Shown: piece by piece, positions 1-8,746 of the stretch | How positions within the stretch are numbered: the first letter of the stretch is position 1 | Layout: the number at the start of each line of letters is the position of its first letter | Source: Kocuria subflava | GTDB lineage: Bacteria > Actinomycetota > Actinomycetes > Actinomycetales > Micrococcaceae | Reading direction: 5' to 3' | NCBI RefSeq assembly: GCF_012163155.1 | Contig: NZ_JAAVUN010000017.1 | Span: 1 to 64,000 of the forward strand | DNA length: 64,000 nt | Notes under the pieces: generated by a model | Seen by the model: only the letters and a program-made list of their open reading frames with translations | Database searches by the model: none | What the model was told of the DNA's origin: nothing | Position numbers and translations under genes: made by a program

Positions 1-1
1 T

Positions 2-64
2 GCTGAGGTCCTCACGCAGTTGCTGAACACCGACCACAAAACCGGTGTTGCAACCACCACATGA
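2..64 (+). CDS. possible 3' end of an upstream gene (partial)
   Basis: From base 2 a frame is open from the window edge and ends at TGA 62-64, giving about 20 residues ending in GVATTT. The composition is plausible for a protein C-terminus and the frame has the same orientation as the next gene. Nothing identifies a family, and a 20-codon open frame can occur by chance. Confidence 0.3.
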   Translation, partial: AEVLTQLLNTDHKTGVATTT

Positions 65-226
65 ATCCACCCCCCGGTTTTCCGGCCTGAAGCGTGTTCC
101 AAACATTGAGCGATTCGGTGACCTGGACCACACTGGAGGTGTGCAGGGTGCTGATCAACACTCCGCAGCGCTCGGTGCCACCCACAGGCCGCCCGGGCAC
201 ACCATCGGCTCCACGAAAGGCTCACC

Positions 227-1318
227 ATGCTCATCGGCATCCCCAAAGAGACCAAGAACCAGGAAGATCGCGTGGCGATCACCCCGGCAGGGGTACATCA
301 GCTGGTGAGCCAAGGCCACGACGTCGTGGTTGAACAGGGCGCCGGGGCGGGTTCGCGCATCCCTGATGAGGAGTACGTGGAAGCGGGCGCCCGCATGGTC
401 TCCGTGGAGGAGGCGTGGGGTGTGGAGCTGGTGCTCAAGGTCAAGGAGCCCATCCCGTCCGAGTACGGCTACCTGCGTTCTGACCTGGTGTTGTTCACCT
501 ATCTGCATTTGGCCGCTTCAGAAGAACTGACCAGGGCGCTGGTGGAGGCCGGAACCACGGCCATCGCCTATGAAAACGTGGAGACCGACGACGGCGCCCT
601 GCCCCTCCTGGCGCCCATGTCCGAGGTTGCGGGGCGGATGGCTGCCCTGGTGGGCTCCCACCTGTTGCTGGCCACGAGCGGTGGGCGTGGCCTGCTGGTT
701 CCGGGGATTCCGGGTGTTCGCCCGGCGGTGGCCACCGTGATCGGTGCTGGAAACGCCGGCTCCAACGCGTTGAGCCAGCTGGTGGGGCTGGGGGCAGACG
801 TGACAGTGCTCGACCTGTCCATCGATGCCCTGCGCCGAGTGGATGACCAGTACGGCGGGCGGGTGCGCACGGTGGTGTCCAGCCCGTACGAAATCGAAAA
901 GTGTCTGCTGCGCTCCGACCTTGTGATCGGTGCAGTCCTGGTTCCTGGCCGCAAGGCACCCAAGGTGGTCCCGCATGAGCTGGTGGAGAGGATGATGGAT
1001 GGCTCCGTGCTGGTGGACATTGCCGTAGACCAAGGTGGGTGTTTTGAGGACACCCGAGCCACCTCACACGATGACCCCACATTCACGGTTGGCCCGGCCA
1101 CGTTCTACTGTGTGGCCAACATGCCTGGGGCAGTTCCGGTGACCTCCACATACGGGCTGACCAACGCCACATTGCCGTTTGCTCTGCAGCTGGCCCACTC
1201 CGGGTGGCAGACGGCCTGCCAGGAGAACACTGCATTGAGCCGCGGCGTTCTGGTCTCCGGAGGCAAGATCCAGCACTCGGCCATCGCAGCAGAGTTCCCG
1301 GACCTGCCGGCCGCCTGA
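227..1318 (+). CDS. ald: alanine dehydrogenase
   Basis: NAD-dependent L-alanine dehydrogenase, which interconverts L-alanine with pyruvate plus ammonia in the cytosol. The 363-residue protein has the normal family length. It opens with MLIGIPKETKNQEDRVAITP, the conserved pyruvate-side N-terminus of the AlaDH/PNT family with the substrate-binding Arg and Lys. A Rossmann NAD site with VIGAGNAGSNA lies near residue 173, and the conserved D(Q)GGCFEDTRATSHDDP loop is near residue 268. An AAAGG motif lies about 7 nt before the ATG. It stands alone, with a 70-bp palindromic repeat behind it. It may produce or consume ammonia in step with the urease and glycine genes downstream, but no shared regulation is visible. 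Confidence 0.95.
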   Translation: MLIGIPKETKNQEDRVAITPAGVHQLVSQGHDVVVEQGAGAGSRIPDEEYVEAGARMVSVEEAWGVELVLKVKEPIPSEYGYLRSDLVLFTYLHLAASEELTRALVEAGTTAIAYENVETDDGALPLLAPMSEVAGRMAALVGSHLLLATSGGRGLLVPGIPGVRPAVATVIGAGNAGSNALSQLVGLGADVTVLDLSIDALRRVDDQYGGRVRTVVSSPYEIEKCLLRSDLVIGAVLVPGRKAPKVVPHELVERMMDGSVLVDIAVDQGGCFEDTRATSHDDPTFTVGPATFYCVANMPGAVPVTSTYGLTNATLPFALQLAHSGWQTACQENTALSRGVLVSGGKIQHSAIAAEFPDLPAA

Positions 1319-1646
1319 GTCCTGCCCGCGAGCCCCGCTGGGGCTTGCCGGCCCACCCCGCCCGGCTGGCCACGGTCCCGCTGCCCGTGAGATCACCGGT
1401 GAATGCTGAGATGACACCCTGTTGCGGGTCACCTCAGCATTCACCGGTGATCTCACTGCGCGGAGACATGCATACTCATGTGCATGCATAAAATGAAAGC
1501 AGCAGGTGGAGATCGATGGGGTCACTCACCGTTGGATGCACCTCAGGTGAGCTGACCGGTCAGAATTCGATGTAGGCCGGGGACCACGTACTCCCTCCGG
1601 GACCCGGAAACTCCATGGGGAGTGGAGAGATGGGAGAGTCAGCGTC
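1319..1646. other. 328-bp intergenic region
   Basis: No gene is supported here. The stretch holds copy A of the 70-bp palindromic repeat (1387-1456) and then about 190 bp that must carry the promoter and ribosome site of the following gene. A GGGAG lies about 11 nt before the ATG at 1647. Short ORFs reading through the repeat have no recognisable product. Confidence 0.6.
1387..1456. repeat. 70-bp palindromic repeat, copy A
   Basis: Perfect inverted repeat with 24-bp arms (1387-1410 and 1433-1456) and a 22-nt loop. The outer ends are GTGAGATCACC and its complement. The inner part reads GCTGAGATGACACCC, which recurs in the copies at 20287, 50267 and 55231. It sits 69 bp behind the ald stop codon. 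Confidence 0.9.
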
Positions 1647-2264
1647 ATGATCAGCACAGGATCATTGACTACGGGGGCGCAGCCTCGCAGCTGGGCGGAT
1701 GCACAACGCCGGAAAGCCCACGTCAAGACTTTGGCACCGAACCCCTCGCTCAGGGATGTTCTCTACGCCGGGGTGCTGGTCCTGGTGACGGACCTGGGCG
1801 CCACACTCGGCGTGATTCTGGGTGGGTTGGCCTTTGGTGCAACCGGCGCCACAACCACGGGCGTGGTGGCCAGCGTAGGGATCGCCGCCGTAGGCCTCGC
1901 CCTCGACGTCATGAGCTTGCGGCCAGGCGCCGGTCCGCTTTCACAGATCAGACCTGAAACTGCGCAGGGCTTGATGCTGGCGCTGGTCCCGAGCCTGGTG
2001 ATGGCTTTGGCCCAAGAGGTCCTCTTCCGCCGGGTCCTGTTGGACTGGCTGCTGCAGCACTTGCCGATCCCTGCGGCTGCAACCATCACGGTGGTGGTCT
2101 TTGCAGCAGTACACCTGGATGCAGCATCGATCCTGTTCAGCCTGATCTTGGGTGTGGCGTTGACGGCATCCAGACTCTGGTACGGAAACCTCTGGGCACC
2201 GGTGATCATGAGTTGAGTGGTCAGCGCATCAGTTCTGGGTGCCGTGCTGTTCTGCATCTCATGA
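1647..2264 (+). pseudogene. degraded CPBP-family membrane protease
   Basis: The reading frame from ATG 1647 encodes 189 residues with several hydrophobic helices and a CPBP (CAAX/Abi) intramembrane protease signature: AQEVLFRRVLL near residue 130 (normally EExxxR), then FAAVHLDA, then GNLWAPVIM. The frame stops at TGA 2214-2216, where the last catalytic block (HxxxN) should follow NLWAP. The same frame continues after the stop for 15 codons to TGA 2262-2264 with membrane-like residues. The expected His is Ser and the expected Asn is also Ser. The first Glu of EExxxR is Gln. I read it as a decayed gene, though a non-catalytic membrane protein is possible. Its tail overlaps the convergent nickel permease gene. 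Confidence 0.6.
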
Positions 2265-3344
2265 CCGCACACGAACCAACCTGACACCGAGCCAGGCAAC
2301 CAACAGGACGGTCGCCAGCACAAAGCCCCACGCTTCCAGCCCAACGGCCTCGGTCCACGCGAACAGATCCGGAGTCCCGAACCATTCCGCCAGCGCACCG
2401 GACAACGACGCTGCACCCACCACCAGCGCCACCACCACGGACAGGGTGGTGATCCCGATGTTGTAGGTCAGAAGCCGCCGCGGGTGAGCATCTGCCCACC
2501 CGTAGGCTCGGCGAGCCACCCAACCTTGGGCCAGGTCAAAGGTGCTCATGCCCGCCGTGAAAAGAAGGGGCAGCGTGAGAACGGCCCACCACGGCACAGC
2601 TGCCAACCCTGCGGTCCCGGCCAACAGGAGCAGGCTGATCTCCGTGGCGGTGTCGAATCCAAAGCCGAACAGCAACCCCACCACGTACATCTGACGCGGG
2701 GTGCGGATATGCGCGCCGAGTCGGTCCAGCACGCGGGTCACAGGACCCACCGTCATGTGGCGGTGGGTGGCCGCCTGAGTCAGATGAGCATTCCCGTCCT
2801 CCTGGCCAGAGCAAGCGGAGCGAGTGACCAGAATCCGCCGCAGGGTCTGGACGTTCAAAGCCGCAATCACCAGCAGAAATATCCCGGCCACCAGCGGCCC
2901 CCACACGCCGGTGAAGTGATGCCATGCGGAATCTTGGTCCGCCACAGGGTCCATCAGAGCGGAAAGTCCGAAGGCCAGGAGCAGGCACAATCCCACAACC
3001 ACGGTGGAATGGCCCATGGAGAACCAGAAACCAACCGTTGAGGCGGGTCGGTTTTCGGCAAGCAAACGCCGTGTGGTGTTGTCGATCGCCGCAATGTGGT
3101 CGGCATCAAAAGCGTGGCGCACACCCAGCAGGAAGGCCGTGACCCCCAGTGCGCCGGTGAACACCGCAGGTGTTCCATCGGCCTGTACGCCCAAGCTCAG
3201 ATCGGCAGGAACCACCGTGAACAGCAGCAGCCCCCAACCCACCGCGTGCAAGAGCACAACGGTCAGGGACACCACCACGGTGGACCTGTGCTCCCGCGCT
3301 CTCACCCCCCGCGGCTGAGCGAGTGGTCGCGTGAGTGTTGACAT
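2259..3344 (-). CDS. nicT: nickel/cobalt permease, NiCoT family
   Basis: Secondary transporter for Ni2+/Co2+ in the cytoplasmic membrane. The signature HAFDADHIAAIDNTTR (the HX4DH metal-selective motif) lies in an early helix, and a second conserved block LLFGFGFDTATEI lies near the middle. About eight hydrophobic segments are visible in 361 residues. ATG 3344 is chosen because GGAGGGGAG lies 5 nt upstream; an in-frame start 36 bp further out lacks such a site. It follows ureD by 40 nt on the same strand, so it probably supplies nickel to the urease encoded just upstream. Confidence 0.93.
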   Translation of the reverse strand: MSTLTRPLAQPRGVRAREHRSTVVVSLTVVLLHAVGWGLLLFTVVPADLSLGVQADGTPAVFTGALGVTAFLLGVRHAFDADHIAAIDNTTRRLLAENRPASTVGFWFSMGHSTVVVGLCLLLAFGLSALMDPVADQDSAWHHFTGVWGPLVAGIFLLVIAALNVQTLRRILVTRSACSGQEDGNAHLTQAATHRHMTVGPVTRVLDRLGAHIRTPRQMYVVGLLFGFGFDTATEISLLLLAGTAGLAAVPWWAVLTLPLLFTAGMSTFDLAQGWVARRAYGWADAHPRRLLTYNIGITTLSVVVALVVGAASLSGALAEWFGTPDLFAWTEAVGLEAWGFVLATVLLVAWLGVRLVRVRS

Positions 3345-3384
3345 GGTGGTCTCCCCTCCAGAGTTTCCGGGCACGTGCATCTGG

Positions 3385-4299
3385 TTAGTACTTCCGGGCG
3401 TTCAGTCGCCCTTGATTTCCCCAACGACGCCGCAGCGCTGCGTGCACATCCAGCAGCAGGTCTTCAACAGCGGAAGTTCCCGGACCCAAAACTCGGACAG
3501 CCAGACCGGCGGCAGCCGAACCCCGGGTGCCTTGCGCGACACCAGCGGGCTCGGCCAATCCCGTGACGCCCGCCCGCAGCCCGGTCACCTCGGCCTCCCG
3601 TTTGGTCAACAGGTCATGGACTACCTCGATCACTGCCCAGTCGATCTCCGGAGCCACCGCCAGCAGGGTGCCCAGATGGGTCCGTCCGGGCAGGAACCCG
3701 TGATCGGCCACGGCGTCGTCGTCAGGAACCAGGTGCAGGGTGTCCAGACTGATCAGCCCACCGTGGGGCCGGGCAAGTGTGGTTCGCAGCAGCACCGAGG
3801 ACCACCGGTGGAGCGAACCGTCCGGGGCCCAACCCGGCGTCACCACGTCCGTCAGGACCGCACGTGCATCCGGACTGACCACCACTTCCGTGCGCTGCAG
3901 GTAGTCGGCGTCCTGATAAGCGATCAATGGGTCCGGAATCACCTCCAAGGTGCCGCCGGCTCCCACGGTGAAGGTCTGTTCCTGGACCACGGCCCGGCCT
4001 GGCGTCCGGTACACCTTGGTGGCGGATTGGGTGGTCACCAGAGCGGATGCCTCCGATCCCACCGCAACGGCCAATCGGTACCGGTCCCCACCCACATAAC
4101 CGCCACCAGGGTTGACCACGGTCAGACACGGCTGGCCGGAGGAGTCCAGGTACAGGGGACGCAACAGTCGCAGCGCACCCTGATGGCGTTGACCGGTCAC
4201 CACATGGCGGCCGCCACGGTGTTCGACCTGGAGCAACAAGCCTCCGGTCAGCTCCACGTCATGGGCAGCACCTGTCCGGGTCACCGCGTCGATCACCAC
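3385..4299 (-). CDS. ureD: urease accessory protein UreD
   Basis: UreD (UreH) is the scaffold that binds apo-urease and, with UreF and UreG, delivers nickel and CO2 to the active site. The 304-residue protein contains the conserved LTVVNPGGGYVGGDRY block and the TTQSATKVYRT block typical of the family. The start is GTG, 13 nt after the ureG stop. It is last of the accessory genes, before the nickel permease. The order G-then-D is common in actinobacterial urease operons. Confidence 0.93.
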   Translation of the reverse strand: MVIDAVTRTGAAHDVELTGGLLLQVEHRGGRHVVTGQRHQGALRLLRPLYLDSSGQPCLTVVNPGGGYVGGDRYRLAVAVGSEASALVTTQSATKVYRTPGRAVVQEQTFTVGAGGTLEVIPDPLIAYQDADYLQRTEVVVSPDARAVLTDVVTPGWAPDGSLHRWSSVLLRTTLARPHGGLISLDTLHLVPDDDAVADHGFLPGRTHLGTLLAVAPEIDWAVIEVVHDLLTKREAEVTGLRAGVTGLAEPAGVAQGTRGSAAAGLAVRVLGPGTSAVEDLLLDVHAALRRRWGNQGRLNARKY

Positions 4300-4312
4300 A
4301 GAGAATCCCCGG

Positions 4313-4933
4313 TCACTGTGCCAAGTCGAGCATCAACACGTCCCGACGGATCCAGTCCAACACCGTGTCCAGGCCCTCATCCGTTTTCAGGTTGGTGAAG
4401 GCGAACGGCTTGTCCTTCCGAAACACCCGCGAGTCGGCTTCCATCACGGACAGATCCGCCCCCACGTACGGCGCCAAATCAGTTTTGTTGATCACAAACA
4501 GATCCGACTTGATCATGCCCTGACCTGCCTTGCGCGGGATCTTCTCCCCCTGTGCCACATCAATGATGTAGATCGAAAAATCCACCAACTCCGGGGAGAA
4601 CGTGGCGGAGAGATTGTCCCCGCCGGACTCCACAAAAATCACCTGCAGATCCGGGTGCCTTCTCACCAACTGCTCAATGGCCGCCTCGTTCATGGAGGTG
4701 TCTTCCCGAATGGCTGTGTGCGGACAGCCTCCGGTTTCGAGCCCCACAATGCGGTCCTCATCCAACACGGAGGTACGCGCCAGGATCTTGGCGTCCTCGA
4801 TCGTGTAGATGTCATTGGTGATCGCCGCCGTGGACACCTCGCCGTCCATCGCACGGGTAATGCGCTCCACCAACTGGGTCTTGCCGGCCCCCACTGGCCC
4901 TCCCACACCGATCCGTATTGGTTCAGTTTTCAT
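4313..4933 (-). CDS. ureG: urease accessory GTPase UreG
   Basis: SIMIBI-class GTPase that couples GTP hydrolysis to nickel insertion into urease. The 206-residue sequence has the P-loop GPVGAGKT near residue 12, the metal-binding CPH within [14 protein letters not shown] near residue 69, the [17 protein letters not shown] block, and NKTD for guanine recognition near residue 149. Normal length. An AGGAGGCG-like site precedes the ATG. It sits between ureF and ureD. Confidence 0.96.
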   Translation of the reverse strand: MKTEPIRIGVGGPVGAGKTQLVERITRAMDGEVSTAAITNDIYTIEDAKILARTSVLDEDRIVGLETGGCPHTAIREDTSMNEAAIEQLVRRHPDLQVIFVESGGDNLSATFSPELVDFSIYIIDVAQGEKIPRKAGQGMIKSDLFVINKTDLAPYVGADLSVMEADSRVFRKDKPFAFTNLKTDEGLDTVLDWIRRDVLMLDLAQ

Positions 4934-4983
4934 CTGCGCCTCCTTTGTGTTGGTGGTGATTCACGACGACACCAGCCGCCGTC

Positions 4984-5664
4984 TCATGACATGAACATCC
5001 GGGCCCGTTGCCAGGCGTGACGCATCTGATCTATCTCCAGCGCGGGGCTGACCGCACCCACCTGGTCCTCCGTCAGTGCAGCCACCCGGTCCACAGCACG
5101 CGTCACCTCCGGGTGCATGGCCCGCAGCACCCGCTGACCGGCGTTCTGCCCGATGGGAATACCCCGCACCGCGTTCTGTGTCAGGGCGGTCAGCGACGTG
5201 AACACGTGGGCGGCACAGGCATCCCGCCAGTGGATGCCGTGCTCACGCGCCAAGAGCGCCAGGACCACCGGGACACTGCCCACAGCCCGGCGGGTGGAGA
5301 CCAGCGCCGCGTAGTCGGTGATCTCCAGGCTGGGGAAATTCTCTGCCGCGATCTGCACGGCCCGCCTCCCCATGGCCGCATTGGCCTCCCTGACCTGTAC
5401 CGGAAGGCTCATGGCGTGCAGCATGGCGTCCACTCGCAGGGCATACAGGCCGTCACGCACCACGGCGCGGATGGCCCAGCCGTCCGCCGGTGCCAGTTGG
5501 TGGTGCAGGAAACGGTGGAGCCAGGTCTGAAATGTGGCCTCGTCATGGACGGCGTCGTCGTGGATGGCCGTTTCCAGGCCCAGTGACTGGCTGAAGGCAC
5601 CGGTGGGCAGGGCCGAGTCCGCGAATTGCAGAACGGTGAGCAGCCCGGATTCATCGCCGATCAC
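4984..5664 (-). CDS. ureF: urease accessory protein UreF
   Basis: UreF joins UreD and UreG in the urease activation complex and acts as the GTPase partner of UreG. The protein (226 residues) shows the conserved N-terminal block LLQFADSALPTGAFSQSLGLE (here LTVLQFADSALPTGAFS) and a later TQNAVRGIPIGQNAGQR block that matches the family C-terminal half. The start is GTG, 2 nt behind the ureE stop, so translation is probably coupled. The gap to ureG is 50 nt. Confidence 0.93.
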   Translation of the reverse strand: MIGDESGLLTVLQFADSALPTGAFSQSLGLETAIHDDAVHDEATFQTWLHRFLHHQLAPADGWAIRAVVRDGLYALRVDAMLHAMSLPVQVREANAAMGRRAVQIAAENFPSLEITDYAALVSTRRAVGSVPVVLALLAREHGIHWRDACAAHVFTSLTALTQNAVRGIPIGQNAGQRVLRAMHPEVTRAVDRVAALTEDQVGAVSPALEIDQMRHAWQRARMFMS

Positions 5665-5666
5665 GG

Positions 5667-6155
5667 TCAGTGCGTGTGCTCGGCATGGCGGAAAGGAACT
5701 TCCATGACCCGGTCCACCCGGGCAAAGCGCACCGTGTGCTCGGTCAGGAAGTGCTCTGAGGTGTGGTCGTACTGAACCACCATGACCCCGCTGTGACCCT
5801 CCAGACCCGTGAACTGGGCGTCCGGACCAAAGAACTGTGCCGGCAGGTGGCGGTTGCCCAGCGAATGAGCAACAAAGGCAGCTTCCTCCACCGTTGCCGG
5901 AGCAATGGCCAGAACCTCCGTGGGCAGAGTGGAGACGACGACGACGTTGCGCCCCTCCCGGTGCAGGATGTCCCCATCACGCAGTTCACGGCGCTCGGTC
6001 AGCCGTAGCCCCAGCTCATTGCCGTGATCGGTGGTCACACGCTGCACCCGCTGGCGCAGGGCAGCCCCCTCCATCGCCACGCGTTCAACATGCAGGTCAA
6101 CCTTCTCTTCCTCAGAGAGGTCATGCAGGTTGCCCTGAATGGAATCAACAATCAA
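5667..6155 (-). CDS. ureE: urease nickel metallochaperone UreE
   Basis: UreE donates Ni2+ to the urease activation complex. The 162-residue protein has the UreE N-terminal fold, the GNRHLPAQF motif, and an internal conserved YDHTSEHF region. The C-terminus ends in RHAEHTH, a short histidine-containing metal-binding tail and not the long poly-His tail seen in some enterobacteria. The start codon is TTG with AGGAG 8 nt upstream. It lies between ureC and ureF. Confidence 0.92.
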   Translation of the reverse strand: MIVDSIQGNLHDLSEEEKVDLHVERVAMEGAALRQRVQRVTTDHGNELGLRLTERRELRDGDILHREGRNVVVVSTLPTEVLAIAPATVEEAAFVAHSLGNRHLPAQFFGPDAQFTGLEGHSGVMVVQYDHTSEHFLTEHTVRFARVDRVMEVPFRHAEHTH

Positions 6156-6194
6156 CGGTTCGGCTCCTTGGAAGTACAGGGGTTTGGAAGATGC

Positions 6195-7919
6195 TCAGAA
6201 CAGGAAGTAGCGCTGGGCCATGGCCAATTCCTGGGCCGGCTCGGCTGTGATCAGCTCACCGTCCACCCGCACCTGGTAGGTCTGCGGGTCAACTTCTATC
6301 TGCGGCGTCTGCCCGTTGTGCTTCAGATCTGCTTTGGTCAGGCCACGGATTCCGCCCACGGGCAGGGTCTTCTTAGCCAGGCCGAATCGGGTGCGGACGT
6401 CGTCGTCATGTGCGGCACCGGAGACAAAGTGCACGGAGTTGTGCGCGGGTGCCTGCCCCTGGGCGCCAAAGGCGTCCCGCATGAGCTGCGGCTGCGGCGT
6501 GGGAATGGACGCGTTGGGGTCCCCCATCACGGAGTGGACGATCTGCCCGCTCTTGAGCACGGCGGCGGGTTTGACGCCAAAGAATGCGGGCTCCCAGAGC
6601 ACCAGGTCCGCGAGCTTTCCCACCTCAACCGAGCCAACGTGGTCGGCGATGCCGTGGCTGATGGCCGGATTGATCGTGTACTTGGAGACGTAGCGGCGGA
6701 TCCGGAAGTTGTCCGCATGCTGGTCACCCGCCAACGGCCCGGTGCGCTTTTTCATCTGGTCCGCCAACTGCCACGTCCGCAGGACCACTTCCCCCACACG
6801 GCCCATGGCTTGGGAGTCCGAGGAGGTCATGGAGAACACCCCCAGATCATGCAGGACGTCCTCGGCGGCAATGGTCTCCGGGCGGATCCGGGAGTCCGCA
6901 AAGGCCACGTCCTCCGGGATGGAGGGGTTGAGGTGGTGGCAAACCATGAGCATGTCCAAGTGCTCTTCGGCCGTGTTTCTGGTGAAAGGCAGGGTGGGAT
7001 TGGTGGAGGACGGCAGCACGTTGGGCATGGCCGCCATGGAGATGATGTCCGGGGCGTGGCCACCACCAGCACCTTCGGTGTGGAACGTGTGGATCACCCG
7101 GCCGTCGATCGCGCGGATGGTGTCCTCCACGAACCCGCATTCGTTGAGGGTGTCCGTGTGAATGGCAACCTGCAGGTCAAAGCGGTCCGCAGCGGTCAGG
7201 GCTGCGTCAATGGATCCGTGGGTGGCACCCCAATCCTCGTGGATCTTGAAGCCCACCACCCCGGCCCGCACCTGCTCCTCCAAAGGGTCCTGTGCCGAGG
7301 TGTGGCCCTTGCCCAGCAGGCCGAAGTTCATGGGGTAGGCATCAAGTGCCTGCAACATGCGTTCGACGTGCCACGGTCCCGGTGTGATGGTGGTGGCCTT
7401 GGAGCCTTCGGCCGGGCCCGTTCCGCCGCCGATCATGGTGGTGATCCCGGAGGCCAGTGCGGTGCCGATCTGATCCGTACCGATGAAATGGATGTGCGTG
7501 TCCACACCGCCTGCCGTTAGGATCTTGTGCTCCCCGGCAATGACCTCCGTGGCGGCCCCGATCAGAATGTCCACGCCATCCATCACATCTGGGTTACCGG
7601 CTTTGCCGATCGCACTGAGGCGCCCGTCCACCATCCCGACGTCCGCCTTGAACACCCCTGAGTGATCGATGATCAGGGCATTGGTGATCACGGTGTCCAC
7701 CACGCCGTCCGCCCGGGTCAACCTCCCGTTGTGTCCCATGCCGTCGCGGATGACCTTTCCGCCTCCAAAAACCACCTCGTTCCCGGGGTTGGCCAGATTG
7801 CGGTTGGTAAGATCCTGTTCCACCTCCGCGAACAGTTCGGTGTCCGCCAGGCGCACTTTGTCACCGACGGTGGGCCCGTAGAGGGAGGTGTATTCGGAGC
7901 GGCTCAGTTCACGCGCCAT
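6195..7919 (-). CDS. ureC: urease catalytic subunit alpha
   Basis: Large nickel-containing subunit that hydrolyses urea to ammonia and carbamate. The 574 residues match the usual length. The metal ligands are intact: HIHF near residue 137, the carbamylated Lys in [11 protein letters not shown] near residue 220, the His residues in HTDTLNE and [15 protein letters not shown], the mobile-flap MVCHHL near residue 320, and [12 protein letters not shown] near residue 363. The start overlaps the end of the gamma/beta gene by 11 nt. The enzyme would act on urea imported by the Urt system and on urea released by the guanidino-acid hydrolase at 25493. Confidence 0.97.
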   Translation of the reverse strand: MARELSRSEYTSLYGPTVGDKVRLADTELFAEVEQDLTNRNLANPGNEVVFGGGKVIRDGMGHNGRLTRADGVVDTVITNALIIDHSGVFKADVGMVDGRLSAIGKAGNPDVMDGVDILIGAATEVIAGEHKILTAGGVDTHIHFIGTDQIGTALASGITTMIGGGTGPAEGSKATTITPGPWHVERMLQALDAYPMNFGLLGKGHTSAQDPLEEQVRAGVVGFKIHEDWGATHGSIDAALTAADRFDLQVAIHTDTLNECGFVEDTIRAIDGRVIHTFHTEGAGGGHAPDIISMAAMPNVLPSSTNPTLPFTRNTAEEHLDMLMVCHHLNPSIPEDVAFADSRIRPETIAAEDVLHDLGVFSMTSSDSQAMGRVGEVVLRTWQLADQMKKRTGPLAGDQHADNFRIRRYVSKYTINPAISHGIADHVGSVEVGKLADLVLWEPAFFGVKPAAVLKSGQIVHSVMGDPNASIPTPQPQLMRDAFGAQGQAPAHNSVHFVSGAAHDDDVRTRFGLAKKTLPVGGIRGLTKADLKHNGQTPQIEVDPQTYQVRVDGELITAEPAQELAMAQRYFLF

Positions 7920-8568
7920 GGTTGGCCTCCTGGTCTACTGATGCCCCGGCACTCCGGGCGATCTGGCCTGTCCCCGCAAAGCTGACCAACCGCACCGTTT
8001 TGGCATCCCCTGGTTCAAATCGCACGGCAGTGCCCGCAGGGATGTCCAGACGGTGTCCCATCGTTGCCGCACGGTTGAACTCCAAGCCGGGATTGGCCTG
8101 GGCGAACGGGAAGTGGGAGCCCACCTGGACCGGCCGGTCCCCGCGGTTGATGACCTCCACCTCCACCGTGGGCCGATCCGGGTTGATCACCACGGGCTCG
8201 TCCCGCAGCACGTATTCACCGGGAATCAAGCGGTTCTGCGTTGAGGCATTTGTGGCATCCGGCCCCGGGCGGATGGGCTCGTGCACGGTCACCAACTTGG
8301 TGCCGTCCGGGAACGTGGCCTCCACCTGGACGGAGTGGATCATTTCCGGCACCCCATCCATGACCTGCTCGGCGGTCAAAATGGTGGCTCCCCAGGACAT
8401 CAGGTCGGCCACGGTGCGCCCGTCACGGGCGGCTTCCAACAGCTCAGCGGTGATCAGCGCAACCGCCTCCGGATGATTCAGTTTCAGTCCACGGTCACGA
8501 CGACGTCGGGCCAGGTCACCGGCCACAACAATCTGCAGTTTCTCTTGTTCCCGGGGCGTCAGGTACAT
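7909..8568 (-). CDS. ureAB: urease gamma/beta fusion subunit
   Basis: The two small urease subunits are fused in one 219-residue chain. Residues 1-100 are the gamma subunit ([20 protein letters not shown], later [22 protein letters not shown]). From about residue 112 onwards is the beta subunit ([18 protein letters not shown], then [18 protein letters not shown] and [16 protein letters not shown]). No Shine-Dalgarno sequence is obvious before the ATG. It is the first gene of the urease operon; the 100 bp upstream must hold the promoter unless transcription once came from urtE. The same fused arrangement is known in Helicobacter UreA and in some actinobacteria. Confidence 0.94.
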   Translation of the reverse strand: MYLTPREQEKLQIVVAGDLARRRRDRGLKLNHPEAVALITAELLEAARDGRTVADLMSWGATILTAEQVMDGVPEMIHSVQVEATFPDGTKLVTVHEPIRPGPDATNASTQNRLIPGEYVLRDEPVVINPDRPTVEVEVINRGDRPVQVGSHFPFAQANPGLEFNRAATMGHRLDIPAGTAVRFEPGDAKTVRLVSFAGTGQIARSAGASVDQEANHGA

Positions 8569-8584
8569 GTTTCGACCGTAGCGG

Positions 8585-8607
8585 GGACACGTTTCGGGCT
8601 TGTGTCC
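8585..8607. promoter_or_regulatory. inverted repeat upstream of the urease operon
   Basis: GGACAC (8585-8590) and GTGTCC (8602-8607), 11 nt apart, lie 17-39 nt upstream of the ureAB start codon. This could be an operator for the urease operon. The arms are short and no regulator is identified. Confidence 0.3.
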
Positions 8608-8668
8608 AGGACCAGAGGTCGATTCAACACCGGCGGCTCCCTGGCGGCTGGTCGAATGAGCTACCCGC

Positions 8669-8734
8669 TCCGAAAATCTCCAGGTTCAGGTCCGAAAATC
8701 TCCAAGTTCAGGTCCGAAAATCTCCAAGTTGGGG
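8669..8734 (+). repeat. three tandem 22-bp repeats before the AAA ATPase gene
   Basis: Three head-to-tail units (8669-8690, 8691-8712, 8713-8734), each beginning TCCGAAAATCTCCA. Units 1 and 2 differ at one position, and unit 3 departs only in its last bases. The array ends 12 nt before the ATG at 8747, so it covers the promoter and leader of that gene. It looks like a set of protein-binding iterons. Confidence 0.85.
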
Positions 8735-8746
8735 CATGATGGACTC

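Noticed and set aside
38-81. AAAACCGG and CCGGTTTT as a terminator before ald
   Set aside because: The arms are only 8 bp with a 28-nt loop, too weak to claim.
6024-7520. Long plus-strand open frame of about 500 codons opposite ureC
   Set aside because: It is antisense to a fully conserved urease alpha gene, has no recognisable domain and no ribosome site. GC-rich third positions often open such shadow frames.
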